Source: Cyanobium sp. Tous-M-B4 (lineage in GTDB: Bacteria; Cyanobacteriota; Cyanobacteriia; PCC-6307; Cyanobiaceae). From it: a DNA stretch of 64,000 bases. Under the pieces are notes generated by a model, which saw nothing but the letters and a program-made list of their open reading frames with translations, searched no databases and was not told the DNA's origin. The position numbers and the translations under genes were made by a program. Location: contig NZ_JAGQBA010000005.1 of assembly GCF_024345395.1 (NCBI RefSeq), forward strand, positions 186,001 through 250,000. Direction: 5' to 3'. Positions within the stretch are counted from its first letter, which is position 1, and each line of letters opens with the position of its first letter. Below are positions 42,230 to 50,500 of this stretch, one piece after another.

Positions 42230-42514
42230 TTACAGCCAACCCCGATAAGCACTGCGCTGCTTGCGGGCACTGGCCTTGGAGCGAGCAGAGCCGAACTGTG
42301 GACTAGTCCCGTTACGGCGGCGTCTTACCCAGCTGCCCTGGCGAATCAGGCGGCTATCGGCAGCATTGGCTTGCTGCACTGACACCAAGCTTCCATAGCC
42401 CGTCTTATGGCGAGCACTAGCGCGGCTGCGGGCCTGGCTTGTGCTGCTGGCTGGCACCACCGTGGCGGTGCTCCTGCGGCTCCAGAACGCCAGGTAGTAA
42501 CGCCAGCTCGCCAT
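42230..42514 (-). CDS. Small basic phage-region protein
   Basis: 94 residues from MASWRYYLAFWSRRSTATVV; the frame extends upstream into the scaffold gene. Strongly basic, with Arg/Ser-rich stretches (ARSRASARHKTGYGSLVSVQ, QGSWVRRRRNGT). Located directly after the scaffold-like gene. It may be a virion DNA-binding or cement protein; that is inferred from charge and position only. Confidence 0.5.
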   Translation of the reverse strand: MASWRYYLAFWSRRSTATVVPASSTSQARSRASARHKTGYGSLVSVQQANAADSRLIRQGSWVRRRRNGTSPQFGSARSKASARKQRSAYRGWL

Positions 42515-42524
42515 GGCTTTGAGC

Positions 42525-43406
42525 TCACCGGCGGTTGTTGCGGCCGCCATTGGTCGTAAAGCCAGCGCGGTAGAGCTCACTGGCACTCATGGCCTGGGGG
42601 TTGAGCACCTCGCCAAAGCCACCGCTAGCTGCTGGCGTTATTGCCAGTCCAGGTGTCCCCGTGCCCATGGCACCGCGCTGTTGAAACAGGAAGCCATAGA
42701 CGGGGTGGATGCGCAGCTGATCGAGGAAGTCAGCGGTGCTCAGTGGCCGCCCGTCATCGCCCAGCAGGGGCTGGCCCTGGCTGTCGAGAGGTTCGAGCAC
42801 ATCACTCCCGTCCTTGCCGGCGCTGAGGCGAAAGCTCTCCCCTAGCTGACCTTTAAAAACATCAAAGAACGTGCCGCGCCCATCGCCGCCGGTGCGGCCC
42901 TCGGCTTCTGAGAAAGCACGCTCCAGCAGCCGTTCCTTGCGCAAGGCCAGCACAAGAGCTTGGGCGCCATCGCGTTCGGCAGCCACGGTTGCCACCTTCT
43001 TGGCGGAGGCTTCTTCCATATGCCGTTCGCGCAGCTCAACCTGCTGCTCCAGCAGCTGCTTCTGCCGTTCTGCCTCCTGCAGCCGGGAGTATTCCTCTGG
43101 ATTGATCTCAGAGAAGCGGGTCAGCTGCTGACGCACACCCCGCAGTTCTTTCTCAAGGTTGTTGCTGCGGCGCCGTTCAGCCTTAAGGGCTTCGCTGAGG
43201 CCGTCCTTCCCTTGAGAGGCCGAGTCATGGCAACTGGGCGCAGGATCGCTTGCATCTAGCGAGTAGCTATCGCTGCTGCCGGCCCGTGCATCGGCCTCAA
43301 CCCCGTCGTTGGGGTCGTCGGCGTAGGTGTGCGGCTCAAGTTGGTCGTTGCCCTCACCCGCGCTGCGGGCAGTGTTGGTGCTGGAGGCTGTGGTGCTAGT
43401 GGCCAT
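42525..43406 (-). CDS. Phage scaffolding-like protein
   Basis: 293 residues. A disordered acidic N-terminus (DDPNDGVEADARAGSSDSYS) is followed by a long coiled coil (LKAERRRSNNLEKELRGVRQ, EEYSRLQEAERQKQLLEQQV) and a C-terminal domain with FLDQLRIHPVYGFLFQQRGA and MSASELYRAGF. Low-complexity start, central coil and small capsid-binding end are typical of head scaffolds. Its place between portal and capsid genes agrees. Confidence 0.75.
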   Translation of the reverse strand: MATSTTASSTNTARSAGEGNDQLEPHTYADDPNDGVEADARAGSSDSYSLDASDPAPSCHDSASQGKDGLSEALKAERRRSNNLEKELRGVRQQLTRFSEINPEEYSRLQEAERQKQLLEQQVELRERHMEEASAKKVATVAAERDGAQALVLALRKERLLERAFSEAEGRTGGDGRGTFFDVFKGQLGESFRLSAGKDGSDVLEPLDSQGQPLLGDDGRPLSTADFLDQLRIHPVYGFLFQQRGAMGTGTPGLAITPAASGGFGEVLNPQAMSASELYRAGFTTNGGRNNRR

Positions 43407-43487
43407 GACCCGTCTCGGCTGTCAGTGGAATCGGCAGCCCATCGCGGCGCTGTCAATACCTCTTGCCGAGGCCAATACGTCGTTGGC

Positions 43488-43862
43488 TCAAGAGGGTTGC
43501 CGACTACGTGCTTCCAAGCTGCGAATGGCGTCCAGAACACCGGGCAAGGCTTCCTGGCAGATCAGCAGCACCTGTTCAGCATCTAAATCGAAGTACTGGT
43601 GGGCAATGACATCGCGGAATCCCATGGCGCCCTTCCAGTCGATCTCAGGGAAGCTGGCCGCCAGGAGGCCTGGGCGGAGCTTCTCTAATCGCTTTAGAGC
43701 TTCCCCGGCTGCTAAGAACTGCATGCAGATCACATCGAGTAGGTCCTGGCCTTCCTCCTGCTCGAGCAGAGCTGGATCGTTCAGTAGGGGCTTTGCCTTG
43801 CGCTCGATCCGCTCTAGGGCCTGTCGCAGTGGCGTCAGCAGTAAAAGCAGATCACCACTCAC
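43488..43862 (-). CDS. hepT: HepT-like HEPN RNase toxin
   Basis: 124 residues. The HepT signature R-x4-H-x-Y is exact: R83-DVIA-H88-Q-Y90 in GFRDVIAHQYFDLD. The rest follows the four-helix HEPN pattern (LRQALERIERKAKPLLND; DLLDVICMQFLAAGEALKRL). HepT is the ribonuclease toxin of the MntA/HepT system and is inactivated when MntA AMPylates the tyrosine. It overlaps the upstream mntA gene by four bases (ATGA). Confidence 0.88.
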   Translation of the reverse strand: MSGDLLLLLTPLRQALERIERKAKPLLNDPALLEQEEGQDLLDVICMQFLAAGEALKRLEKLRPGLLAASFPEIDWKGAMGFRDVIAHQYFDLDAEQVLLICQEALPGVLDAIRSLEARSRQPS

Positions 43863-44176
43863 GCGCTGATGCCCTCTTTGAGGATCGCCGCTCGTAGCGC
43901 CGGGTTCATGCGCTCTCGCAAACGCACCAGGTCAATAGGGCGCTGCAGCAGCTGCTCCAGCTCTTCTTTGAGGTGCACCGTCGCGAAGGGTGTGAGCGGG
44001 TCAAGTTCCACCCAGACATCCACATCACTGTTAGCGGTGGCTTGGTTGCGAACCGTGGAGCCAAACAGGCCGATGCGTTGCAGCTGATACCGCTGCCGCC
44101 ACTCGCTCTGGCGCCCGCGCAGAAGCGAAAGGAGCTCCTGAAGGCTGGGTGATGGTTGCGCGATCGAGCTGGTCAT
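43859..44176 (-). CDS. mntA: MntA-like nucleotidyltransferase antitoxin
   Basis: 105 residues. The minimal nucleotidyltransferase motif GSx10DxD is exact: G39-S40 to D51-V-D53 in LFGSTVRNQATANSDVDVWV, with a further acidic residue in WVELD. It is the AMPylating antitoxin paired with HepT. The pair sits in the phage head module in the same direction as the structural genes and may serve in stability or defence against other phages. Confidence 0.88.
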   Translation of the reverse strand: MTSSIAQPSPSLQELLSLLRGRQSEWRQRYQLQRIGLFGSTVRNQATANSDVDVWVELDPLTPFATVHLKEELEQLLQRPIDLVRLRERMNPALRAAILKEGISA

Positions 44177-44377
44177 GGAACCAGTGGCATCCAGCCAGTA
44201 TCGACTAGTTCGGCCGCGCAGTCAGCTCTGCTGACTTGTGACGCCAAGTGCTGGCATACAGGATGACCACATGAGGAACAGTCAGACTTTCGCGCCTGGT
44301 TAGGAGCCTTTAAGGCCAAATCAGGTTGAGAGACCAACCAGGGGACTTCGGAGGTGGTGGGAAGTCGCTGCATGCGC

Positions 44378-44941
44378 TCACTCCAACCGATTCGGCTTGA
44401 GCGTGCCAAACACCCGTTCACCAATCAGCGGCTGCACCAAGCCGCCGATGCCGCCTGAGCCGTAGCTGGCACCAAACTCCAGCACGGTGAAAAAGGTGTA
44501 CTGGGCATAGGGATCGAGATCCGCATCACCTGCGGCATTGAGCAGGGTTAGATCACCAAGCCAAATTGCGCCCTCGCAGGGGGCCACAACGGTTCTGCCG
44601 GCAGTGGAGACGCGCCGGCCGTTTTGACTCCACTGCAGCTCCCTACTCAGCCAGATCGCACCAGGATTGGGAGGCAGCCGGGTGGCACGGCAGATAATCC
44701 CTTGAAAGGTGAAGTCACCGGTATCAACACCAGGGCCGTTGTCTCGGGCGGTGATGTAACGGGAGCGTTCAAGGAAGCACTCGAGCACGTGGCTAGCCAC
44801 CACAGCAGAGGTGGTGTCACCAGGAATGGCGTTTTCGCCCAGAAGTAGCCGGGCATTGGCAAATGGCTGCAAGGGGGTTGGGCCCCATAGCGCTGAGTTG
44901 CGGTTGTGCTTGCCACTGGTGAACTGGCGGGGTCTGATCAT
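44378..44941 (-). CDS. Phage structural hypothetical protein
   Basis: 187 residues (MIRPRQFTSGKHNRNSALWG). Beta-rich, with ATRLPPNPGAIWLSRELQWS, GRTVVAPCEGAIWLGDLTLL, and DPYAQYTFFTVLEFGASYGS. It lies 9 bases after the 44951-45499 gene, between the portal and scaffold genes, so it is probably a head or connector component. No family recognised. Confidence 0.6.
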   Translation of the reverse strand: MIRPRQFTSGKHNRNSALWGPTPLQPFANARLLLGENAIPGDTTSAVVASHVLECFLERSRYITARDNGPGVDTGDFTFQGIICRATRLPPNPGAIWLSRELQWSQNGRRVSTAGRTVVAPCEGAIWLGDLTLLNAAGDADLDPYAQYTFFTVLEFGASYGSGGIGGLVQPLIGERVFGTLKPNRLE

Positions 44942-44950
44942 TACCAGCGC

Positions 44951-45499
44951 TCAACCCCTCAGCAGGGCCACGCTGCCAGTCATCACCGCGGCAGTAGCTG
45001 TGATCTGAAGCCAGCTGGCCAGGCCCGGCAGCAGCAGGCTCAGCTGGTCGGCATAGCGGCGCCGCTGGCTAAGCAGGGCCGCTGCGCTGGAGCGGGGATT
45101 GGCATAGACGGTCTCGCTCTCCTGCCGCAGTAGTGCTGTGTCGTAAGCGATCACATCGGCTTTCTGCAGCGGGGCATCGCCGCCGGCTGCAACCGATCCA
45201 GCGATCGGGCCGGAGGAGGAGCGCTTCTCGATTGCCTGCTCCTGCTCAGCTCCGCCCACCAACAGCTGCTGATCGATCAGGGCCACCGCATCGAGCAGGG
45301 CGCGGGCGCTGAGTACCCCAGCTGGGTGGTGGCGCTCCAAGTCCGCCATTGCCCGCCCGATGGCATCAAGGCAGGGAACTGTTGCCGGCAAGGCCAGCGC
45401 CTGGCGGATGGCTTCTTGATCCTGCGGTTGCCAGCTCACCGCGGAGCCTGAATTCAGCAACGGGCCAACTACGCAGCATCGAGGGCCATTGCCGACCAT
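44951..45499 (-). CDS. Phage structural hypothetical protein
   Basis: 182 residues (MVGNGPRCCVVGPLLNSGSA; an internal start after the Cys-rich opening is possible). Helical (QEAIRQALALPATVPCLDAI, ADLERHHPAGVLSARALLDA), with a hydrophobic C-terminal segment (LSLLLPGLASWLQITATAAV). Next to the portal gene; may be a connector or internal virion protein. Not recognised. Confidence 0.55.
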   Translation of the reverse strand: MVGNGPRCCVVGPLLNSGSAVSWQPQDQEAIRQALALPATVPCLDAIGRAMADLERHHPAGVLSARALLDAVALIDQQLLVGGAEQEQAIEKRSSSGPIAGSVAAGGDAPLQKADVIAYDTALLRQESETVYANPRSSAAALLSQRRRYADQLSLLLPGLASWLQITATAAVMTGSVALLRG

Positions 45500-45555
45500 G
45501 CAAAAACCTGTATTACAGTTAGTCCATTCGTCGTACTGGGTTAGCCCTGCGGGCC

Positions 45556-45822
45556 ATGCCGCTCACCGTCAGGCTCGATTCCGACACCGAGCACTTTCTC
45601 AATGACCTGCTTGAGGAAACCGGCCAGGACAAAAGCTCTCTGATCCGCCAGCTAATCCGTGAGCGCTGGCAGCAGGGGCAGCCACGCCCCTCCATCACCC
45701 AGCAATTGGGAGGCCATCCCGAGGCCTTCCTCGACACCCTGCCTGCAGGCAGCGCGGAGCGGCAGCAACGGCGCCGGCTTCTTGGCCAGCACCTACAAAA
45801 GCGCCGAACGGAGCGGAGCTGA
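45556..45822 (+). CDS. Ribbon-helix-helix antitoxin (VapB-like)
   Basis: 88 residues. MPLTVRLDSDTEHFLNDLLE, ETGQDKSSLIRQLIRERWQQ is a standard RHH/CopG DNA-binding domain; the C-terminal tail would wrap the toxin. Stop and next start overlap by one base (TGATG), as expected for a toxin-antitoxin pair. Probably represses its own promoter in the 56-base gap. Confidence 0.8.
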   Translation: MPLTVRLDSDTEHFLNDLLEETGQDKSSLIRQLIRERWQQGQPRPSITQQLGGHPEAFLDTLPAGSAERQQRRRLLGQHLQKRRTERS

Positions 45823-46250
45823 TGCAGCGGATCTTGGTCGATTCCGGCATCCTGCTGAGCTACTACCAGCAACAGGAGGCGCTCCATCAAGCGGTTATCG
45901 ACTTCTTTGACCAGAACACGGCTCTGCTCATCACCTCACCTATTTGCATCGCTGAGGTGCTCTGGCTGCTTGGCAATCCAGGTAACCCCGGAGTGCTGGC
46001 TGCTCAAAACCACCTGCTTAGCGCCGTGAGTCGCGGTGGCATTGAGGTCATCAACCTGCTTCCAGAGGACTATGCCCGTGTCGCCGAGCTCAACGGGCGC
46101 TACGCAGATCTGCCAGGTGATTTCGCCGATCTCACCTTGGTGTCCATCTCCGAGCGGCTTGATGTCGCTGAGATCCTCACGCTTGACAGCGACTTTGATG
46201 TCTACCGGCGTTTCCGCCAGCAACCCTTTTGCCGGATCTCTCTCGGCTGA
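45822..46250 (+). CDS. vapC: VapC-like PIN-domain toxin
   Basis: 142 residues. PIN acidic residues: Asp7 in ILVDSGILLSYY, Glu in CIAEVLWLLGN, Asp in GDFADLTLVSISERL, Asp in ILTLDSDFDVYR. An RNase toxin cutting tRNA or rRNA in relatives. It is encoded against the direction of the phage genes, between portal and connector genes, as an independent cassette. Confidence 0.85.
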   Translation: MQRILVDSGILLSYYQQQEALHQAVIDFFDQNTALLITSPICIAEVLWLLGNPGNPGVLAAQNHLLSAVSRGGIEVINLLPEDYARVAELNGRYADLPGDFADLTLVSISERLDVAEILTLDSDFDVYRRFRQQPFCRISLG

Positions 46251-46259
46251 GCAAAGGCC

Positions 46260-47696
46260 CTAGGTAGATGCCGGGGCGATACCGGCCAGATCCCCCAGCC
46301 ATTGCCGCAGGGCCTGCTCGCTAATGATTCCCCGCTCCTGCAGCTGCAACATCTCGCTCACGGTCGGCTGGGGCTTGGGTGCTGGTGCAAGCGGACTGAT
46401 CTCAACGGTCAAGGCAGGGCCTTCTTGCACAGGCAGCGGTTCACCGGTGATGGCGCACCAGTGCTGCAGCAGAGAAGAGAACATCGAGGCCTTTTGTATC
46501 GCCTGGCTCTGCAGCAGGGCATAGGCCTGGGAAGCGGCCATTGAGATCTCCATCGCCGTGCGCGGTGCCCCCTGGGCAGCAGCGGGGATGAGGGCATCAC
46601 GGCGCATGCCTTGATCCAGCGATTCCAGCCAGGCGCGGTGTTCCGCCAAAGACCGGGCCTGGATTTCTACAAACTGGAAGCTGGCACCTTCCGGCAGGTC
46701 GATGACGCTGTTGGGTCCCAGCACCACCGGCTCACTGGCTGAGCTGCTGCCCATCGGGCCAGCCACGCCGGTGCGTACTCCCACCGGCAGTGCAGTTCGG
46801 TACAGCAGCTCCTGGTAGTCGCTCTGGCAGCGGAAGTGGTTGAGGTACTGGTGCGCCAGACCCAGATGGGGCAACTCCCCCTCGCCAAAAGCAGCGCCAT
46901 GACTGGCATACCAAATGGCGGGTAGTTGGTTGATGCCGCGGTAGTGACGCTGATCAAGGCGTTGCGTGCGCCAGCCGCTGGGGGCCTGGGGATCGGCCAC
47001 CAGGGTCTCGGTGCTTAGGTCCATGCCAGCCCCGCCGGGGCCATCACCAACAAGAGAAGCCGTCAGGTACTGCCAGGGGTGGGGCAGGGGCTCCGGCGGT
47101 GGTGCTGCCTGATTGGCGGGCGCTAGTGCATTGGGGCACCGCTCCCGCCAGGTGATCGCATCTGGCAGGGCATGGTTGCCTGGCAGGTACCAGTGCAGAA
47201 CATCTCCCCGCTCGATAAGCAGCAGCCGCGGCAAGGAGAGCCGATCGCCACTCCGCAACGCCTGTTGGCGATCACCCTCACTAGGCCAGAGGTGGACCGG
47301 CGGGATCACCCCTACAAGGGCAGCACCATCTCTGAGTACCAGCAGATCAGCGGCTTCTAGAAACACGCCCAGGTCGGTGCCGCAGCCATCCACATCGCTG
47401 ATCACCGCCTGCAGCGTGGCTGGCAGCTCCCGCCAATGACTGGAGGCCAGCATTCCAGCAAAGGTGCGCAACGCATCGCGGAAGAACCCGGAGGGCAGGG
47501 CCGCTTCCAATCGCCGCCGGTAGGCGCTCTCGGGTTCGCGCTCTCCACGGGGCAGGTAATGGGCCTTACGGCCATTGAGGAGCTGCCAGCAGTCCTGCAC
47601 TAGATCCAGCCGCGGCAGCAGTGCCGCCAGGGTTGAATTCAGGGGCCAGGGCAACAAATTAGTAATGGAGATAGGCGACACCACAGCAAGCAGCAC
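46260..47696 (-). CDS. Phage portal protein (DUF4055-like)
   Basis: 478 residues. Features match portal proteins of the DUF4055 type: PLNSTLAALLPRLDLVQDCW, GFFRDALRTFAGMLASSHWR, ADLLVLRDGAALVGVIPPVH, the central HQYLNHFRCQSDYQELLYRT and the long helix AQGAPRTAMEISMAASQAYA. It forms the dodecameric ring at one capsid vertex through which DNA is packaged. Length is normal. The start may lie slightly downstream of the annotated first Met. Confidence 0.8.
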   Translation of the reverse strand: MLLAVVSPISITNLLPWPLNSTLAALLPRLDLVQDCWQLLNGRKAHYLPRGEREPESAYRRRLEAALPSGFFRDALRTFAGMLASSHWRELPATLQAVISDVDGCGTDLGVFLEAADLLVLRDGAALVGVIPPVHLWPSEGDRQQALRSGDRLSLPRLLLIERGDVLHWYLPGNHALPDAITWRERCPNALAPANQAAPPPEPLPHPWQYLTASLVGDGPGGAGMDLSTETLVADPQAPSGWRTQRLDQRHYRGINQLPAIWYASHGAAFGEGELPHLGLAHQYLNHFRCQSDYQELLYRTALPVGVRTGVAGPMGSSSASEPVVLGPNSVIDLPEGASFQFVEIQARSLAEHRAWLESLDQGMRRDALIPAAAQGAPRTAMEISMAASQAYALLQSQAIQKASMFSSLLQHWCAITGEPLPVQEGPALTVEISPLAPAPKPQPTVSEMLQLQERGIISEQALRQWLGDLAGIAPAST

Positions 47697-47960
47697 TGCT
47701 GGCTATTGCCGGTGCCCCCGCGCTGAACCCTCAGTACAGAGCAAGAAGGCATGGCGCGTCTGGACCAAGAAATTGCGGCTGGATGGTTCTCAAACCCACG
47801 AACCACAGCTAATGTTGTCGAAAGTAAATACACAGCCGCTACCTTCAAAGACGGCTGAGGCCCCTTGATTGACACCCTGATGTTGGTTATCGGAAAGCAA
47901 TCAGCATGCCGAGGCGGTTCTCGGAGTAGCCGAATATCAAGTTAGACATGCGCAGGAAAT

Positions 47961-48488
47961 ATGGAAGACACTGATAGCGGTAAACCGCGTAGACTGAAAT
48001 ATGCCGACATCATAGATGCTTTTCTGCTTAATGAATGGCCGATGGAGGGCCGCCTTCCCGTTGGTTTTGAGGGAAGAATATTCGAGGAAATAGTGCAACA
48101 AATTCTCGACAAGAATGGCGTTGAAAATAAAGTCGAAGAAAGGCACCTGCCAAAGACAATTAGTTCCGACTTCCATGAGGCGGCTTTTTTGGCAGGAAGA
48201 CCACTTAGGGCAAGGCGTAAATACTACCTACCCGACTTCACGCTGACAGATAACATATGGATTGAGGCAACTCTTTGGGAATCCGAAGCCCACAAGAAGA
48301 CATTCTTGTATGCACATCAGTGTGACCGCCTGATCGTGCTCTACCTTTGCTCTTCCGGTGCTGTCCGCTTCAGGAGTTCCTTTAAAAATACGATTGTAAT
48401 CAGCGTATATGACTACTTTCCACCAGGCCAGATAGGCCAATATATCCATAGTCTACGCAGGCTTGAAACTATCGTAGGAGGTTCGTGA
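47961..48488 (+). CDS. PD-(D/E)XK-like nuclease, first gene of an A+T-rich pair
   Basis: 175 residues. A nuclease-like core is visible: a helix with Glu (GRIFEEIVQQIL, residues 39-50), P91-D92 in RKYYLPDFTLTDNIWIEATL and Glu102, then SEAHKKTFLYAHQCDRLIVL. The usual lysine after the second acidic residue is not in the standard place; K112 or K113 may serve. An SD-like AGGAA precedes the ATG. The DNA is A+T-richer than the flanking phage genes and oriented against them, so it is a recently acquired cassette, possibly defensive. Confidence 0.7.
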   Translation: MEDTDSGKPRRLKYADIIDAFLLNEWPMEGRLPVGFEGRIFEEIVQQILDKNGVENKVEERHLPKTISSDFHEAAFLAGRPLRARRKYYLPDFTLTDNIWIEATLWESEAHKKTFLYAHQCDRLIVLYLCSSGAVRFRSSFKNTIVISVYDYFPPGQIGQYIHSLRRLETIVGGS

Positions 48489-49324
48489 TGTTGTTCAAAG
48501 TGACATATACTCGATGGCTAAAAACACATAATCGCAGCCACCGAGATTATAACATGAGAAAGTCTTTCCCTTGGCATATCATAAGCCGCTTGGATTTCAG
48601 TCCAGCTGTACTACAGGCAAGCACCACCGTACACAATAACAAGGGTATTCCACTTGGTTCAGTGGTCTTGGATAGGTACGAGCATCGGACACAAGACCTG
48701 CGCCACCAGTTTGATGTCACAATCAACGACGTGCGTGCCGGTAAAGCCTTCGAGTTTCGAATTGTTTTCTCTGATGATGGCGTCCTTATTACCATACATC
48801 CTTTGGGTAAGGATACGGCGGTTCGGGCAGTTAAGGATTTCTTGGCAGGCCGCTATAGCTCTTATGACGAGCGCCCCGACAAGAAACTAGCTCACGCTAT
48901 CTTCAAGGAAGCAGTGTTACGGTTGCTCAGGAATGCTGGGGCAATGAGCGAATATAAGATAGATCAACCCTATCCAGGTGTTGCTATATCAGATCTATTT
49001 CAAGAAGCCGCAGCGGCAGTCAATCGAGAACTTCATCGGCGAATGACTTATACTATAGACTTGTCACAAGAGAGAAAATTGTGGAAATGTCTACTGTTGT
49101 TCCAGTATGAGGCGCATGCAGCTACGTACAAGTATGCATCGCAGTGTGGCAGGTATTTGTCTCTATATCTCATGAAAACAAGAGCCGTGCCTGATCCCAA
49201 TGTATTTGACAATGCCGAAGTCGTATCCATCTATGACCATTTCGATTTTTCGGCAGAGCCGGACATCAGACGACATTTGGGAGAACTGGAAAAGCGTGTT
49301 GAAATTTTTCGGAAGTATGTATAA
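48488..49324 (+). CDS. Paralogous partner of the 47961 nuclease-like protein
   Basis: 278 residues from ATG at 48488, which overlaps the upstream stop (TGATG) with SD AGGAGG 6 bases upstream (48476-48481). The C-terminal 80 residues resemble the same part of the upstream protein: FQYEAHAATYKYASQCGRYL, SLYL, and NAEVVSIYDHF against SEAHKKTFLYAHQCDRLIVL, YL, and NTIVISVYDYF. In place of IEAT it has WKCL, so this copy is probably not catalytic. The N-terminal 150 residues are unique and may bind a target or partner. Confidence 0.7.
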   Translation: MLFKVTYTRWLKTHNRSHRDYNMRKSFPWHIISRLDFSPAVLQASTTVHNNKGIPLGSVVLDRYEHRTQDLRHQFDVTINDVRAGKAFEFRIVFSDDGVLITIHPLGKDTAVRAVKDFLAGRYSSYDERPDKKLAHAIFKEAVLRLLRNAGAMSEYKIDQPYPGVAISDLFQEAAAAVNRELHRRMTYTIDLSQERKLWKCLLLFQYEAHAATYKYASQCGRYLSLYLMKTRAVPDPNVFDNAEVVSIYDHFDFSAEPDIRRHLGELEKRVEIFRKYV

Positions 49325-49422
49325 CAACGGCTTGCAGCCGACGTTTGTCCGCCGTGCTCCGCAACGCGGCTGAACCCTGATCGTAAATATCAGAATTCCC
49401 AACTGCCTGTCCGGCATCCAAA

Positions 49423-49942
49423 ATGTCCAAGCGAACGTGGTCAACCGTTAATTCTGCTGTTGTCCAGCTCAGTCAAGGGGAGCTGCTGAATCTTGTCGCC
49501 GAGCTCCATCGATTCTCTAAGCAGAACCAGACCTTTCTCCATGCCCGCTTTGCGGATGCAGAGGCCATTTTGGAAGAGTGCAAGGTTATTGTTGGTGATT
49601 GTCTACGTCCAGATATGCGACGCAATCGTCCACTGCAAGTCCCCAAAAAATAAGGGTGTTGCCGATTTCTGCAAAGAAATTGCCAAGCCAATCGCCCAAG
49701 CAGATCTGATGCTCGTCTTGCTGGAGCTGGGCAATGTATTTGAGGTGGAGTACGGCGATGTTGATGCGGGCTTCTACAACGCTTTGCTCACCATGGCCAG
49801 CCGAGCTGCTGAAACCATCTGCTTCCTCTCCAAGAACTGCAGCAGCCCTTCATTGATCGATTCGCTCAGGTCGTGCAGTCTTCGTCCGGCATCGGCTGGG
49901 GCTAACACGACGAGCCTGTTGAGATCTATGGCGCCGCTTTAA
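49423..49942 (+). pseudogene. DUF6155-like gene with frameshift
   Basis: The first frame (49423-49653) gives MSKRTWSTVNSAVVQLSQGE, LLNLVAELHRFSKQNQTFLH and ends early after LQVPKK. A second frame continues with PKNKGVADFCKEIAKPIAQA, DLMLVLLELGNVFEVEYGDV, DAGFYNALLTMASRAAE. Together they match, from memory, the DUF6155 pattern. The join is at CCCCAAAAAATAAG (49640-49653): one A fewer restores the frame. It is a broken gene, a sequencing error in the A-run, or less likely a recoding site. Confidence 0.65.
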
Positions 49943-49977
49943 CTGATCGAGATTGATGCACCCCTCGGCAGCGGCCA

Positions 49978-50463
49978 TCACTCCAAGGATTCATCCGTTT
50001 GGCTTAGCGCCATCGCCACCACTCGCACTGAGCAAGCGGCTGCAATCTCAGCCCAACGCTCCGGTGTGAGCCCCAACTGCTTGGGGATCTGATCTGCGGT
50101 TATGCCCTGCCGCAGCAACTTCTGCCCCCTGGCATACAGCTCCCGCCAGCGGCCTGGCACTGAGATCAGAAACCCCTTATCGCGCAGGTAGTGGGTGATC
50201 TCACCATTAACGAATGGTCTGGCGTAGGCGATGAAGTTGGAACTGCTGCGGTTCACCCGCTTGCAGTCATAGCGGCGTGAGGCCTTGATCAACCCAATTG
50301 CAGCCAGCTGCTCGAGGTCTTCTTTGGGGTGGCCGGTGCGGCGGGCGTAGTTGCCCGCCACCTTGGCCGCAAAGTGCAGATGCTCAACCACCAGGGCATC
50401 AGCAGCGCCGTGGGGCGAACGGCAGGGTCGCTGCCGGCAGTGTTTTTGGGAGGTAGGGCTCAT
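49978..50463 (-). CDS. Phage-region sigma-70-like factor without region 4
   Basis: About 161 residues from MSPTSQKHCRQRPCRSPHGA; a longer start has an implausible leader. Region 2: ALVVEHLHFAAKVAGNYARR, DLEQLAAIGLIKASRRYDCK, FIAYARPFVNGEITHYLRDK. Region 3: GFLISVPGRWRELYARGQKL with a following helix set (ITADQIPKQLGLTPERWAEI). The protein ends there, with no region 4. It lies between the terminase and portal genes and may steer late transcription at promoters lacking a -35 element, or need another protein for -35 contact. Confidence 0.75.
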   Translation of the reverse strand: MSPTSQKHCRQRPCRSPHGAADALVVEHLHFAAKVAGNYARRTGHPKEDLEQLAAIGLIKASRRYDCKRVNRSSSNFIAYARPFVNGEITHYLRDKGFLISVPGRWRELYARGQKLLRQGITADQIPKQLGLTPERWAEIAAACSVRVVAMALSQTDESLE

Positions 50464-50500
50464 GGCAGGGTGGCAGTGAGGGGAGGGGGCTTTGCCCCCA

